From: Lindgomyces ingoldianus
Lineage: Eukaryota; Ascomycota; Dothideomycetes; Pleosporales; Lindgomycetaceae
DNA length: 64,000 nt
Direction: 5' to 3'
Assembly (NCBI RefSeq): GCF_010093535.1
Contig: NW_022985197.1
Location: forward strand, 656,726 to 720,725
The position numbers and the translations under genes were made by a program. The number at the start of each line of letters is the position of its first letter. Position 1 is the first letter of the stretch. Below, piece after piece: positions 46,709-57,116 of the stretch. The notes beneath the pieces are model-generated. The model saw nothing but the letters and a program-made list of their open reading frames with translations. It was not told the DNA's origin and searched no databases.

Positions 46709-47204
46709 CGTGATTTATTCAACGCAGGATTGCAATTACATGCGGCTTTGGGATACTTAAATAAGCCTTCCGGCCGTTGGGATCACCAAGTTAGATCACA
46801 GCCTCGAATGGGGCCTCCGAAAAGATGTCTTGTCCGAGCCAAAAGTTTCATCCTTGGGAGCTCTAAGAGGTCCCATTGGTTTCGAACATTGCACTACCAG
46901 GCACTGCCGGGCACCGCTAGGACCTAGTCTGACGATCATCATACGTCATAGCCTGGGAACACAGGGGAGGCCTTAAGGCTATGAATAGACCTAGAACAGT
47001 GGAGAATAAGGCGAAAAGTCCGATGGTATGGAGGTATTTGGGAGAGGGGTGCGAAGGAGACTTCAAGTTTACAGCAGAAAATGAGATGGGCTGGAAGGTC
47101 ATGAATCTGAAATGCATTGCTAAATAAATTCGATTGGGCAGATCTGATGAAAACGAGAATGTTTCTTGTCATCTCAAGCCACTGGGAGAGAGGAAGTTGA
47201 TGCC
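46709..47204. other. Gene-free spacer
   Basis: About 500 bp with no supportable gene. It separates the SGNH hydrolase start from the 3' end of the reductase gene. Confidence 0.5.
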
Positions 47205-48484
47205 TCATGGAATAACCTTGGCTTTCCTCATGCGATCGAACGCAATCTTCCAAGTCTCTGGTGTGCGTATCTCCTCAGTGTAGCCAGCCTTATGCGAGGC
47301 CTCCATGCTCATCTGTCGGTCGAAGTCAAATAGCGTCATGATGTAGTACTAGGACGAGTTAGGTTATATCGAAAGTGCGAAGGTTTCAGAGCATTCTTAC
47401 CTGGAACCCTGGGTGGGTTATATCGCTGTCCACACTACCCTTCTTCAAATTCTGCTTTTTCTCAAGCTCATCCCATTCCTCTCTATGCGCTGCGATATAT
47501 GCACCTGGCTGCGGTGAGTTCTCCTCCGGACCGGTTCCCTTCAAACCAAAGTAGTCGCAAATAACTGGCCACTTCCTGCTCCAAGTATCTTCCTGCCCGC
47601 CAACGTTGAAGCTTTGCGATGCTGTCTTTTCTGGGTGGAGCGACGCGAAGATTGAGAAGTTTGCAACCATATCTTGAGGGGATTCATTGTACTTGTTAAC
47701 CCACGACTTCGCGTTTCCAGGAAACGGACACCTTGCTCCATGGCCTTCAACAGTTTTGTAAAGCGAGAGGTACAGGGCGAGAGTTTGCGCGAGGCAGTAT
47801 GCGTTATTGTTCGGAACAAATCCAATGATATTGTCTGGTCGGACCTCACACCAGTTCCAACTCTTTCCTTTCGAAATACGCTTTAAACAGTCGATTTGGT
47901 TGTAGTAGAAGAGCTTTGAGAGGAAAGGTTCGGGGATCGGAGGAAGGGTTTCTTTCAAAGGCAGGTCGTTCGAGAAGGGGAATTTGTCGAGCATCTGGCA
48001 GCCGTAAATCTTAGTTCCGGATGGGAGCACTACATATGAGAGTTTTGAAGAGAGGTGCTCGATCGCGGTGATAGCCCGTTCCAGCATAGCTTCATTGGTT
48101 TGACATTCTTGGTCGTTGTCATCATTTTGTTTGTAGGCTGAAAAATTCCATTAGCCATCTTTCCTTTCATTTTGACTTTATGGGCAATGATCACTTACAA
48201 TAAAAGTACACCTGCGTGACAGTATCAATGTCTTTTACCTTCTCCTTAATCGCCTTGTCCAGCTCCTCCTGGGTTCCTTTAAGAAGGTCAATTCCTGAGA
48301 CGACCTGTAGCCTTGGGTCATCAGGCCATAGTGCCATTTCCCTCGTCAGAGGCCTGTTCACCAGCGCCGAAACTTTGGAGAAGGTATCCTTGGAGGGGTA
48401 GCCATTCAGAATTGAATTCACGATAGCCCATCCTGAAATGCCAGATGCGCCATAAATTAAAGCATGATTTCCAGTGGGGGCCAT
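47205..48484 (-). CDS. PRISE-type NAD(P)-dependent short-chain reductase
   Basis: Three exons, 48484-48199, 48137-47401 and 47348-47205 (introns 61 and 52 bp), give 388 aa. The Rossmann dinucleotide loop is GASGISG at residues 12-18, followed by SALVNRP and a VVSGIDLL segment. Across the first intron comes YFYSYKQNDD, then an SGTKIYG segment; these are features of the PRISE group (progesterone 5-beta-reductase / iridoid synthase-like). Later segments are FYYNQIDCLKR, WNWCEVRPDNIIGF and QSFNVGGQEDTWS. The expected reaction is NADPH-dependent reduction of an enone or similar substrate. Fungal members are often found in specialised-metabolism clusters. The nearby P450 and NTF2-like fragment fit that, but it is an inference. 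Confidence 0.88.
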
Positions 48485-48920
48485 GACTGAACCGTGTTAT
48501 GCTCAAAAATTCAGTCAAAGACGCTGATATGCAGAGTACTGCGACGCATGGGGTAGACCCTAAATTTTGTATTCCCGTATTTCCCCTCCACGCAGGAACG
48601 CTTCCGACCACCTCCTCATGTCGTTCCCCAACGCCATCCATAGGAGAGTCTGGCAGGGTTGGTCCGTTAATCCCGCTAGTTGCGGAAGATCTTATCCAAG
48701 TGCACATGACAGCGCGTCCACGCACGTCAGCCCCACCATGACTCGTCGCATTCTGATCTTCGGGGCTAAAGCTGACAACTGGCTTCGTTTATGAATCCCC
48801 AGACGCTGATTCTCCCAAGGCCGAGTGGTGCTTCGTCAAGAATATGGGTGGATCCTATTTACTAGGGAAGGGAAGTGTTTATGCTTATTGCTCTCTAGGA
48901 AAGTGAGAAGAGGCACTGAG
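48485..48920. other. Intergenic region between the reductase and the truncated NTF2-like gene
   Basis: The two genes diverge across 436 bp. No extra gene is visible. The arrangement would allow a shared promoter. Confidence 0.45.
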
Positions 48921-49103
48921 ATGACTTCAAATATCAGCAACGACTCATACATGTCAGAATATGCCCCAGGTTGCAAACTCGACCCGGATATCAGGGCTTT
49001 TATAAGGCGCTACTACACCCCAGTCGACATCCTAGGAAGACATGTTGAGTACTCTAAATGCTGGGCCGAAGATGGTGTCCTGATTGTTCCACATGGCAAT
49101 TAA
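48921..49103 (+). pseudogene. 5' part of an NTF2-like/SnoaL-type protein cut off by the AT-rich block
   Basis: The open frame gives 60 residues: MTSNISNDSY, then LDPDIRAFIRRYYTPVDILGRHVEYSKCWAEDGVLIVPHGN. The helix-plus-strand pattern (DPDIRAFIRRYY.. CWAEDGVLIV) is the usual start of fungal NTF2-like (SnoaL-type) proteins of about 130-170 aa, which go on with an EGRxxI helix. Here the frame ends in TAA exactly where the sequence switches to AT-rich repeat DNA at 49101. I could not find the missing half beyond the block. In fungal clusters such proteins serve as small isomerases, cyclases or partners of unknown role. The product is probably not functional. Confidence 0.5.
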
Positions 49104-50151
49104 AAGCTTACTTATTGTTATAGTTATGTTACAGCTATCTAACCTCTAAGTACTCTAAGAGCTTAGCATAAAGTATATAAGCTTCTTAGCTTCTATACCT
49201 CTGCCTCTAACTTTAAGGTTTACTCTTGTTACTCTCTCTATCTTACATTCTCTCTCTATGCCTTGTGCTTCCTGCTTAATACCTTTTACACTTATATAGA
49301 AGTATATAAAAGCTTAAGATTTTTATATTACTTTACACACTATTTAATATAGAGCTAATAAGCAGGGGGCTAGCTAGCATCTTTATATAATAAAGGACTT
49401 TAAGCTAAGTAAAAAGTAGAGGTTATTTTTTAGTGTTAAGTGCTATATACAGCGTTTTAAAAGCGTAAATAGAGTAAATGTTAAAGTAAAAGTAAAGCTT
49501 AGTTATAGCATACTTATTGCCTAAACTAAAAAAGCAGTAAGTAAAGACTTTAAATTATAAAAATTTAGAAAAGAAATAGTTCTTTATTAACATAGTACAA
49601 GTGTATAAAGAACATCTACTAACTAGCCTAGGTAACAGAAGTATAGTATACAGTACTAGAGAGACAAATAACTCTTTTACTGCTAAAAGCAATTAGAAAG
49701 CGCAACTTATAAAAAAATATATAAAAAAGCAGTGCATTATATACAGATTGTAATAAGGTAGACGCCCTGCCTGCTAAGCCGATACTATACGACTTTCCCC
49801 ACTGTACTAAAAGGTACGCACGAGAATACTTAAGCTAAGCATTCTCGCATAGTATAATATATATAGATAATTCTAGGGCTAGCACTAGCACTAGCGGTTG
49901 TCTCTAGTCTAGTCTAATCCTCTATAAGCGAGAGAAGGCCACGTGGTTGATGGTGCCTACCTTATTATAGTTAGCGCGCGAGAATTTTTGCATCTCTGCT
50001 CTCTCTACTCTAATAATAGGAACACACTATCTCTAAATACTGTGTGTTTAATTTCTATGCTTAGAAAAGAAACATTTAAGCAGTGTGCCTATTATAAAGG
50101 CTACTTTATTAGATCTGCCTCTTACATTTATTTACTACTTAGGCTAGGAGA

Positions 50152-51389
50152 GTATGTTAATGTATTCTATAGGCAAGTTACTTACACACCTAAGTTGCTT
50201 ACTTTTACTAAGACTACACTAAACTACTTTTTTTTACTAATATACTCTTAATAACAATACTTAAATGTGTTAAAAAATTAAATATAGCTTATACTTTAAG
50301 CTTTTAAATAAAATATAATATCTTTTAAGTAACATACTATAGCTATATATAAAGTTTTTTAAAAAAAATAGTAAATAACTAACACACTAGATAACCTTTA
50401 TAAGCTAATTTTATAGCTAACTTATAAAGCTAGATAATAATAAAAAGTAAGTAATTATTAAGTATATACTTAAGCTAGATATATAAGAATTTTCTTTTTA
50501 GCTAGTAGCTATAGATAATATAGCTAATTCTTTACACACTAAGTGTAATCTAGGCTATGTTAGTATAAACTAGCCTAGTTATTTATTAAGTGTTATTTAA
50601 AGCTTAAAGTAAAGTTTTAAGTATAAGTATAATTAGTAAATATTTAGCTTATTATAAAGCTTATTTTATTAAAGTTATAGTTATAGTTAAACTTTACTTT
50701 AAGTTTTAAATAATACTTAATAAATATACTAGACTAGTTTATGCTAACATAGCCTAGATTACACTTTGTAACAATTCGCATGCATTGTTCTATCTTAGGT
50801 TGCCTGACAAGCTAATATCTAAAGGGTCCTTGTATCTGCTCCAATCCTGCCCTGCCCTCTGCTGTACCTCTATTCCCTAAAGTATTAAGTCGCACCTCCT
50901 CTCTTAGCTAGCTTAATAGTTTTCTAATAACATTCCTAGGTTACTAAGTCCCCACGCACTTCTATATGCCTCTAAGTGGATTCATACCGCATTCAGACCT
51001 ATTGTCTTGCCTATGCTGTTACACACTTAGTGTGTAAAGAACTAGCTATATTAGCTATAGCTACTAGCTAAGAAAAAACTTCTTATATATTTAGCTTAAG
51101 TATATGCTTAATAAGTTCTTACTTTTTTATTATTATTTAGCTTTTATAAGTTTGCTATAAAATTAGCTTATAAAAGTTATTTAGTATATTAGTTATTTAT
51201 TCTTTTTTAAAAAACTTTATATATAGCTATAGTATATTACTTAAAAAGTGTAAGCTATATTTAATATTCTTTTAACATATTTAAGTAGTGTTATTAGAAA
51301 TAAATTTGTGTAAAAAAAGTAGTTTAGTGTAGTCTTAGTAAAAGTAAGTAACTTAGGTGTGTAAGTAACTTGCCTGCAGTGTACGTTAG
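50152..51389. repeat. Giant near-perfect inverted repeat (foldback), split by a solo LTR
   Basis: The left arm runs from about 50152 to about 50630 and the right arm from about 50680 to 51389. Removing the 257-bp LTR and one CACTT from the right arm leaves two arms of nearly 480 bp around a central spacer of about 50 bp. Matching landmarks are GGCAAGTTACTTACACACCT at 50172 against its complement at about 51354-51373, TTTACACACTAAGTG at 50530-50544 against 51024-51038, and TAATCTAGGCTATGTTAG at 50545-50562 against its complement at 50744-50761. Mismatches are mostly transitions. Confidence 0.8.
50767..51023 (-). mobile_element. Solo LTR, copy B, with 5-bp target duplication CACTT
   Basis: A 257-bp unit with TGTAAC and GTTACA ends, flanked by identical CACTT pentamers (50762-50766 and 51024-51028). 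Read on the minus strand it aligns end to end with the LTR at 35652-35942. It carries A/T at many positions where that copy has G/C and lacks its 34-bp insertion. It sits inside the right arm of the giant inverted repeat, so it inserted after the repeat formed. Confidence 0.85.
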
Positions 51390-51622
51390 AGAATTAAAGC
51401 TACCTAATCTATCTTGCCTTCCTTACACACACTCTCTCTTTTAAAACCCTTATACCCTCTTTTTAACTAGATCCTACGTCACTGATAATAGGTCACCTAA
51501 TAACAGAAAGACTTAGGTGAGATATTGTATTAGAAATTTTCTAATTTTTGCACATAATAAATTTAGAGTTTAGGCAGAAGCGGGAAGCTGATTAATGGCA
51601 AAGCAGTCTTATATGTAACCAC

Positions 51623-51904
51623 CTTAAGATCTTAACAACAGCTAAGGGAAGTGTTCTAGAATTATAAACCTAGCCTTCTATGCATTTCCTAGGAATTTTA
51701 TTAGAATCTTAGACTCTAAACGCTAGCTATTGTTAAATTATTTTAAGTTTTGTTAGTTTTAAAGGCTAAAACAACGTTAAATTGTTATATCTTAAGAATT
51801 ACTTAATTCTTTTCTCTCTATGTCTACATTCTGCTCTAGAGTTATAGAAAATACTATACTAAAATTTAAGAAGAGTTCTTTTGGGCTGTTGTTAAGATCT
51901 TAAG
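51623..51904. mobile_element. Short TIR element (MITE-like)
   Basis: A perfect 20-bp inverted repeat, CTTAAGATCTTAACAACAGC, bounds the unit at 51623-51642 and, as its reverse complement, at 51885-51904. The interior is 242 bp, AT-rich, with no coding capacity. The ends are themselves partly palindromic, so the target duplication cannot be separated from the repeat. Its right end coincides with the end of the AT-rich block. Confidence 0.7.
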
Positions 51905-52723
51905 TCGCAATTTTCGTCATTTTCGGAGGTTTTTAGGGTGGGAGGATGACTTGTAGAATACGCTAGTTATCGACCTATCAAGATTGAAATATTGCAGGCG
52001 AAATGCATTACTTACAGGTATTTGGATTACACCATACACTTTTTCAATTCTCAGGGCTGTAAATTCAACAAATTGCTTCCAAGGTTCGCAGACGGGAGAG
52101 AATTCCACGCCAAGGGTCCACCGAGCACAAGCATCATCTCGTGCTACAATCGTAGACTCTAAATCCAATCTAAAAAGTGGCTAGAAGCTAGCGCCATTAA
52201 TTGAATGCTAGAAGTTTTGCTAATCCCATGATGCAACCTTGGTATGACGTTAGCACCAAAAGTCACGTGTAGCAGAGCCCACAACTGCCCATGCCTATGC
52301 GTTGGAACCATTGCTTCTCTCGTCGGTGACTTCAGATCTCAAGATTTCCAGAAGATCAAAATGGCAGCCATGCAGGCCTTCAGTAGTCCATATAAAGGAA
52401 ATGAGTCTCAGTCTGAACGTCTCCACAGCGAGATTTTACACCAATCCTTGTGCTTCTCATTCAGTTCCATGATGCTTATGTCTTGGACGCTCAAGATTTA
52501 ACGGGTAACAGTAAAGAGCCACGTCAACGCCTCAGTATTGATGGACAAACAGACAAATAGCAGCAAAGCTGACACCTGGAGCCGTGAATGAAACAACTGC
52601 CTTGGACTAGCTTGAACTATCTTGCAATGAAGTTATTTAAACAAGGGTGATACATCTTACTTCTTAGAAATTGGCTTTTTTAGAGTCTTCTTCACTGTGA
52701 TCGAATCACCCACGCCCTCCCCA
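51905..52723. other. Spacer between the AT-rich block and the hydrolase pseudogene
   Basis: A minus-strand frame at 51917-52168 contains a good donor (GTAAGT) after a VYGVIQIP segment and could be one exon of a broken gene, but I cannot assign a family or find a partner exon. Otherwise empty. Confidence 0.4.
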
Positions 52724-53519
52724 ATGTCGTTCTTCGAGCTGGACGATTCTTTTCCCTCTTCTACACCCTCTACAGCGACACCTCTTACCCACCACTCCTA
52801 CTCATCCATGACTGGTGTTACAGCTCCCATGATAAGTCCTGGCAAATATCCTTCCTATGCAAATATTACCATGTCATCACGATAGGTCTTTGAGGCCACT
52901 CCCCCCCGAGGACTCCACAATGACTCCAATACTCTCCCAGAGAGTTTCCCTCCTGTGCTATCGCTCTCTCCTGTCATCTGGAGTCTGGCAAAGATGTACA
53001 GGATATGGGACACTCAATAGGTGGGGTAAATACGTCGGTACTTGCGGCTCTGGAACCTGAGCTAGTGAAGGCAATTGTTCTAGTTGATCGGGCATACTAT
53101 CAATCGAGTGAGACCTGCGATCAATTCATGCTAGCAATACAAGCGTAGTGGGATTTCGACGAGTGGGCAGTAGGCGTGGATATCCCTGTATGGATGAAGG
53201 TGTGGTATATGAGAGGGGTCCGAGGAACGGCCCCTCATGTTGTAATGGACTGCATGGAGGGATTTGGGAAAGGTGGACTTGGAAGATCTGATTTATATCT
53301 AAATCTGATCTCGGAAAGGATGTATCCAAGATTTGTAGGGTTTGTGGCGCTTAAGAACGCAATTATTGAGAGGACGAGGGTGATAGGAGAACTGCACGAG
53401 GTGATTGCGGTCGAAAAGGTAGGCCATGGGATGCACCAGGTGCGAAGCGATGAGTCAAATAAGCTGCTGGGAAGTTGGTTGATGAAGATCGAGGACCGCG
53501 ACAGTGCTAGTGAATCATG
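52724..53519 (+). pseudogene. Alpha/beta-hydrolase pseudogene
   Basis: The N-terminus starts at 52724 (MSFFELDD) and is shifted by one frame near 52745. From there to 53519 a single frame reads a recognisable alpha/beta-hydrolase: FFSLFYTLYSDT, LLLIHDWCYSSHDKSWQISFL (oxyanion-hole region), GHSIGG (nucleophile elbow), AIVLVDRAYYQ, and the C-terminal GHGMHQVRSDESNKLLGSW with the catalytic His. The frame is broken by two TGA codons and a TAG; the first TGA stands where an Arg precedes GHS in relatives, and the TAG lies near 53145. The active-site serine and histidine are still present, so decay is fairly recent. Its location next to the AT-rich block suggests loss together with the neighbouring genes. 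Confidence 0.78.
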
Positions 53520-53632
53520 AAATCATTAACATTGAACACAAAAAGGAAGGATATTGTGGGGGTTGCCAGAGTGGCTGAGGGCCTTGTGGGAAGTGAAGTG
53601 TTGAAGGTAACGCGAAATGATCTATATGTAGC

Positions 53633-54610
53633 TCAACTCTTCTCCCATCGATCCATAGACTCAAACGCTTCCTTGGCTATCTCTCGAGTCTCTTCGCTTA
53701 CGTCCCGATTTTTGCTTACATCACCGAACCTCTGCTTCCAAAGAGCCCAGCGCTCTTTGCTAAACTCACTCCTTCCCTTCCACCGATCTCCTCCTTTCGC
53801 AGGGTTTCCTCCATTCGGGCTTGTCGGTGTAAGGTCTTCTTCTTTGTCATACAATGCTTTCCCCAGAGCGAACACCCAGACTGCTGCGGCCGGTACGTTA
53901 GCATTAAGTTTTTCGATGGTGGTACCGGGCACGTGAGACTCGTTGGGTTCATCGTCCTTGAGTATATCCTCGAGGCCTGATCGCATCGCCCATATGGCGC
54001 ACATCCAAAATTCAGACACGCCCTCTTTCGTCAGTCTAGCTAAGAAGTAGTTGGCGTTGGCGTATGCGTGACTCTCTGGTAGGGAGTATCCGGCGCCAAC
54101 TCCAGGGCAATCGTTCAAGGTTTCGAGCGCGGATCCCGAGAAGGACAACATAGTGTCGTAGAGAACGTAGTCGTTGTGGTTCCCTGTGTGAGTTTTGATG
54201 TCGTCCACGAAATCGACAAGCTTTGCATGCATACGTTCATCCTTGAACGAAATCCTCTTTGCGGAATGTAACACACTATATCCGAAGTCTATTTGACCTA
54301 TCTCTTCCGATCGACTCTCTGAAATTGCATCGTCGATGAGCTTCATTGTTTTTTTTACAATTGCCGCCAAATCGAGATTTCCAATCAAGTATTCCTGGAT
54401 GATGGGATAGAACAGGCTTTCCTCCCAGTCTGGACTGAACCAGTTGCGAATTTTGGCTATCGCATCAATTTGGCTTGGCTCGTCTGGTATGGTAGAGATT
54501 GCGTCTTGCACCTTGCGGGCCAGCTTTTGTTCGTGCGTGTCGATGTTGGGTGAGCCTGAAGCGGGTGGATCGAAGCTATCGATATCGATTTGTTCATCGG
54601 CCATTATCAT
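53633..54610 (-). CDS. DUF3632 family protein
   Basis: A single exon of 325 codons; a second Met two residues in (MADEQIDIDSFD) is an equally good start. The sequence is acidic at the N-terminus, then mainly helical. Segments typical of fungal DUF3632 proteins are DFVDDIKTHTG, FLARLTKEGVSEFWMCAIWAMRSGLED, NVPAAAVWVFALGKALYD and the C-terminal FSKERWALWKQRFGDVS. ETREIAKEAFESMD. There is no signal peptide or membrane segment. The family is widespread in ascomycetes without known activity; some members lie in specialised-metabolism clusters. The gene is intact although its upstream neighbour is dead. Confidence 0.82.
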   Translation of the reverse strand: MIMADEQIDIDSFDPPASGSPNIDTHEQKLARKVQDAISTIPDEPSQIDAIAKIRNWFSPDWEESLFYPIIQEYLIGNLDLAAIVKKTMKLIDDAISESRSEEIGQIDFGYSVLHSAKRISFKDERMHAKLVDFVDDIKTHTGNHNDYVLYDTMLSFSGSALETLNDCPGVGAGYSLPESHAYANANYFLARLTKEGVSEFWMCAIWAMRSGLEDILKDDEPNESHVPGTTIEKLNANVPAAAVWVFALGKALYDKEEDLTPTSPNGGNPAKGGDRWKGRSEFSKERWALWKQRFGDVSKNRDVSEETREIAKEAFESMDRWEKS

Positions 54611-55897
54611 CAGAATGTGTTATCGATAATAACAAAACAGATTGGGTTGAGGGAGAGACGTTTGAGGATATTAGCGTTTGGTGAAGTCATGATGTGGCTG
54701 TGCGCGCACGGGTCGGATCCCGAACGCTCATTGGGGGTGTATATTAACTTGGCTTCGGCTTTTCAATCCTACACAGGAAGAACAAGTAGCCAGAAGGCGA
54801 ATACAAACGATATTTACCCTGAAATACAAGGTATCCATGAACTTGGTGCTAGATCGTTGGGGCAGGAATCCTCCACAGCTAGGTGGGTCAATGCCACTGT
54901 GAGTTTAACCGAAAACCATGTCGAAAAGTTTCAATGGGATTGCCTGGTATGTACCTGCGTACTTAGGAAGAGATGTTTCCTGGTTCGTGAACTGAAGTGA
55001 AGTCAATTTTTGGGCTTCAGTTGTGTGTCGGTAGTTGCTCGAAATAGCTTACACGAAGCTAAGAAGCCGTAGGGTTTTGAGAGGGGCTCAATTGGAGACA
55101 AGGGTAATACTTTGCATGCCCATTTCAGGATGGGCTTGGAGGGCTAAGCGAACATGTGATGTAAGAGGTTGCAATCCATAATTTCCTCTCCGCCATCTCT
55201 TCCCACTTGCTTGATTCCAGCTCTCATCGGTCTGTGCCTTCCAATCCCCAGAATTCTTCGGCCTGCTCATAAAATGCACCTCAAAGTCCCTAGGATTTCG
55301 CTCAAACTCAAGCCGATTCTCGGTGTCCGCTTTTGGAAGTGTTCCGCTTACCGCTCACCGCTCACGGCCAAGGCACTCCCCTCTTTTGCGCCACCTTTGA
55401 AGTTGACGCACAAGCTACCCCCTGAGCAATGCGAAACCGACCCCCCTGCAAGCCACCGTCATCGGCCACTCCCGTTTTGACAGCTGCATCATCCTCGTGC
55501 TCGTTCCTTGTCTTTCCCCACTGACGCAACGCACATCTTCTGGTGCACATGGCTATTATTCCTTTGGGCACATCAATCTTACTATTTTTCGCTTGGCCTC
55601 CATGATACGTCGTTCCCTCGACATGATGCATGAGTCATTGAACACCCCGCTTTCGCTTTGTCTGACAAGACGGTCGCAATCGATAGCTGCAACGTTAATC
55701 GTGATAAGAAGACGTGATAAGGTGCAGTAGTCATTCCCTATCACAGCTGTGAACGCTAGTGCGACTGTCGGAATGCACAATGAATGCATAACAGACTTTG
55801 AGTTTAACTCGTATCAGGTGTCTGAATTGTGGCGCTCTCGTCAAAGCGAGAAACAATGCGTACGTACAGACCAACCTATAAGTGGCGTTGTTATGAT
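54611..55897. other. Gene-free spacer
   Basis: 1.3 kb without a supportable gene. Short frames occur on both strands, but none has a domain or consistent splicing. Confidence 0.5.
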
Positions 55898-57116
55898 TCA
55901 AGACACTTCCTTAGAATAACCTCTCACAGGGGAGCTCCCATGTTGACTTCCATCATCTAGTGATGGTGGATATCCGGCAGCGTTTGTCCTCAGCTCCGTT
56001 GTACTATGAAGCTCTACTTCTTTTTGGATGTAAATTCTGTCGTCCATTTCCGCTTCTGCCCGACTCTTCTTTTGTAGTGTGCTGAGCTGATGGCTGATTC
56101 TAGTGGTACTACAAGTGCCATTCTTTGTCGACAAGAATCTTGGAACAATCTTTGATATCAACGGCCGCAAAGTCGGTAAGCAAGCGCAAAGAATTCCGCA
56201 GTTCAGCTCCACGACTGACCAATATGCCGTGGGTGCGTTATCCCACATTGGATCCGTAGTATTGATTCCCTTGTGGAGAGTTGAAAGACGGACTAGGGAG
56301 ATGATACATGCACTACGCGCAATCAGAATTTAGCCAGTCAGAAACCAAATGCGTGTTGTGACTTACAAGAAGCCAAGACAAAAGAGGGCACACAACAGCA
56401 ATTTTTGCCTTGTTCGCATCTGTAACTTAAGGACTGAAGGCACTGGAATGACAAATATCATGAAATCGGTTACGATATTCATCGATGAAGTGAGATACCA
56501 AATTGGAAGCGGGGAGATGCACTTATCAGCCATCTTAGGAACGATGGCCGCAAGTGGTGAGCATGCCAATCCAGCGAGGAATTCCTGCGTAATACCCCAG
56601 GCGACGACAAAGACGAGAAGCCAGAGGCAGACCCTCTGAGTTCCCGTTCCGGGGAACAGCCGCCGGTACTGGATTAGGAAGGAGATCTTGGTAATGATCT
56701 GGGCGGCATTGTAGATCAAGATGTTGGAATAAAGGCACTGCCAGTCTCAGTACACTACGTACTAGAGAGTATTAGAAATTATACCTTCAACTGTTTGAGA
56801 GTCGACTCTAGAGGGACGAACTTCGTATGTTGACCAAGCCCCCATATAGCCTCTGGTGGTTCTTGGTCAGAAGCCTTTCCATTGTGTTGAAAGAAGGCAG
56901 GAACTTACCCAGAATTGTGGTAACCGATACCGCGATTGCAAGAACCTGAGCAATGGTGATGGTAATATCATCGGGACCTAAGACCGAAAGGACCTTGCCA
57001 CGGGTGTATAACCTTAAACCAACACTCGCAGTGGAAAGAGTAACGAAGATGATAGACAACGAATAGATTAAGGCCGTCTGTGATTCCGCCTCTAAGGTGA
57101 CATCACCTTTCAACAT
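55898..57116 (-). CDS. Fungal rhodopsin-domain (PTH11-like) seven-helix membrane protein
   Basis: Four exons, 57116-56909, 56852-56785, 56737-56367 and 56312-55898 (introns 56, 47 and 54 bp), give 353 aa. The transmembrane series is typical of the fungal integral membrane 'rhodopsin' family: ALIYSLSIIFVTLSTASVGLRLYTR (helix 1), DDITITIAQVLAIAVSVTTIL, ILIYNAAQIITKISFLIQYRRLF, VCLWLLVFVVAWGITQEF, a Cys-containing CSPL loop, IWYLTSSMNIVTDFMIFVIPVPSVLKL, LLLCALFCLGFFACIISLVRL, and finally AYWSVVELNCGILCACLPTLRPL. A hydrophilic cytoplasmic tail follows. No N-terminal CFEM domain is present, so it is the short form. Some relatives are cell-surface receptors such as PTH11; for this protein the role is unknown. 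Confidence 0.88.

Larger units (their letters stand above)
49104..51904. mobile_element. 2.8-kb AT-rich, RIP-like repeat block
   Basis: The base composition drops abruptly to mostly A/T at about 49101 and returns to normal at about 51905. The block is dominated by TA-rich words (TTAGC, TATAG, TTAAG) with no intact gene; a frame at 49943-50251 has no recognisable motif. It contains a large inverted repeat, a solo LTR and a short TIR element, described separately. Extreme TpA enrichment is what RIP produces from duplicated DNA. The block truncates the NTF2-like gene at its left edge. Confidence 0.75.

Noticed and set aside
35652..51023. The two LTR copies as the ends of one 15-kb composite element
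   Set aside because: They are in opposite orientation, each has its own different target duplication, and ordinary intact genes lie between them.
51917..52168. Minus-strand frame ending in a good splice donor
   Set aside because: Could be an orphan exon, but no partner exon or family could be identified on either side.
53557..53610. tRNA-like start (GGTTGCCAGAGTGGCTGAG)
   Set aside because: No matching acceptor arm or T-loop GTTCRA within the expected distance, so no cloverleaf can be formed.
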